Below, in pieces: positions 51,681-52,253 of a stretch of 52,253 nucleotides of DNA. The notes below the pieces were generated by a model. The model was not told the origin of the DNA. It did no database searches and saw only the letters and a list, made by a program, of their open reading frames with translations. The translations under genes were made by a program, and so were the position numbers. How positions within the stretch are numbered: position 1 is the first letter of the stretch; each line of letters opens with the position of its first letter. Source of the stretch: an uncultured Flavihumibacter sp. GTDB taxonomy: Bacteria > Bacteroidota > Bacteroidia > Chitinophagales > Chitinophagaceae. Where the stretch lies: positions 1 through 52,253 of the forward strand of contig CAMLRX010000012.1 in assembly GCA_946482545.1 (NCBI GenBank), read 5' to 3'.

Positions 51681-51718
51681 ATTCTGGATTCAAAATTTTC
51701 CTTTCATCCTGTTAACAT

Positions 51719-51748
51719 TTATTCCGCCCACGAATTCGATTATCTTTA
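51719..51748 (+). promoter_or_regulatory. Promoter of the terminal lipoprotein gene
   Basis: TTA (for TTG) at 51719-51721, a 19-base spacer and TATCTTTA (one mismatch from TAnnTTTG) at 51741-51748. Confidence 0.45.
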
Positions 51749-51807
51749 TTCTATTAAATTTTATCATTATGAATGGACACGGTTTGTGTTCATTAAAAAA
51801 AATTACC

Positions 51808-52253
51808 ATGAAACTTTTTCAGATTCCGGCTTTCGCGGCAGCCATCTTTCTTTTTTCCTGTAACAATGCAGATCCTAAACCAAGCAGTCCCGATGGTGTG
51901 GAAGGGGGGAAGAACGGCTCCGCTTTTGTACCGAAAAGCAATGTGGCGCTTTGCTACGCCGGCATAAATGGCAAGGACACCATCAGCATGTCGATGATCG
52001 TGAGCGCGGACTCTATAAAAGGTAACCTGACTTACAATCTTTTTGAGAAGGATAAAAATGTAGGCATGGTGGTATTGCAGGCTTCCGGGGATACTTTGTT
52101 CGGGGAATACACTTTTATGTCGGAAGGAAAAGTATCTATCAGAGAAGTGAGCTTTTTGAAACAGGGCGATTCGATGGTGGAAGGCTATGGGCCGGTGGAA
52201 GAGAAAAACGGGAGAATGGTTTTTTCGGACCGTTCGCAGCTTCAGTTTACAGG
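51808..52253 (+). CDS. Hypothetical lipoprotein, 3' end beyond the window
   Basis: At least 148 residues; the frame is still open at the window edge, so no stop is seen. The N-terminus is a lipoprotein signal (MKLFQIPAFAAAIFLFSC, Cys18), followed by a charged NNADPKPSSPDGVEGGKNG stretch and a beta-rich part with NVALCYAGINGKDTISMSMI and VVLQASGDTLFGEYTF. No family was recognised with confidence. An in-frame ATG 13 codons upstream (51769) could also start translation but adds a non-signal-like leader (MNGHGLCSLKKIT). A promoter with one mismatch in the -7 box lies upstream. Confidence 0.7.
   Translation, partial: MKLFQIPAFAAAIFLFSCNNADPKPSSPDGVEGGKNGSAFVPKSNVALCYAGINGKDTISMSMIVSADSIKGNLTYNLFEKDKNVGMVVLQASGDTLFGEYTFMSEGKVSIREVSFLKQGDSMVEGYGPVEEKNGRMVFSDRSQLQFT

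Overview
The window looks like chromosomal DNA from a Bacteroidota bacterium, most likely a Chitinophagaceae-type member. The evidence is gene content: SusC-style VVVVGYG modules, an ECF sigma/anti-sigma pair of the phylum's type, DUF1080, a futalosine-pathway mqnC, and MG/alpha-2-macroglobulin proteins. It also comes from several promoters matching the phylum's TTG (-33) / TAnnTTTG (-7) pattern. No rRNA, tRNA, CRISPR array, prophage or intact insertion sequence was seen. Gene density is high, and most of the non-coding DNA sits in a few gaps carrying palindromic repeats.

Layout. 1-9.3 kb: a dispersed repeat, a GNAT acetyltransferase behind a possible attenuated leader, an Lrp regulator, a 1928-residue alpha-2-macroglobulin-like protein containing a SusC-type plug, and a fused alpha/beta 2-oxoacid dehydrogenase E1. 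9.3-19.7 kb: mqnC (menaquinone), an aspartyl protease with a PDZ domain, a tricorn-like protease, recX, an omega-amidase, an S41 peptidase, thiL and a DoxX-like membrane protein. 19.8-26.2 kb: a padR-pspC envelope-stress unit with a near-consensus promoter and an overlapping operator, a methyltransferase, small conserved proteins, a second GNAT, a non-coding stretch rich in hairpins (possibly a group II intron remnant) and a YccF protein. 26.2-34.3 kb: an ECF sigma factor and anti-sigma factor in one reading frame split by a single stop codon, a divergent vWA protein, a GH125 alpha-mannosidase, a MATE exporter and a PAP2 phosphatase.

34.5-43.0 kb is a divergent sugar-oxidation locus. The minus arm has DUF1080, a lipoprotein cytochrome c, a TIM-barrel isomerase and a Gfo/Idh/MocA oxidoreductase. 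The plus arm has an MFS transporter, a Tat-exported TIM-barrel protein, a GMC oxidoreductase and its Tat lipoprotein small subunit. Together they fit a periplasmic 3-keto-glycoside route: the GMC enzyme oxidises a glycoside and passes electrons to the cytochrome, DUF1080 cleaves the keto-glycoside, and the isomerases and oxidoreductase process the products. This role is inferred from gene families, not shown by the sequence.

43.4-52.25 kb: a GH25 lysozyme, a radical SAM/SPASM protein, a MarR regulator, a GHL10 glycosidase, a peroxiredoxin/AhpD-like pair with a hairpin between them, a PcrA/UvrD helicase and the start of a lipoprotein cut by the window edge. At least four families of short repeats, mostly inverted, lie at gene boundaries. 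One is present near both ends of the window.
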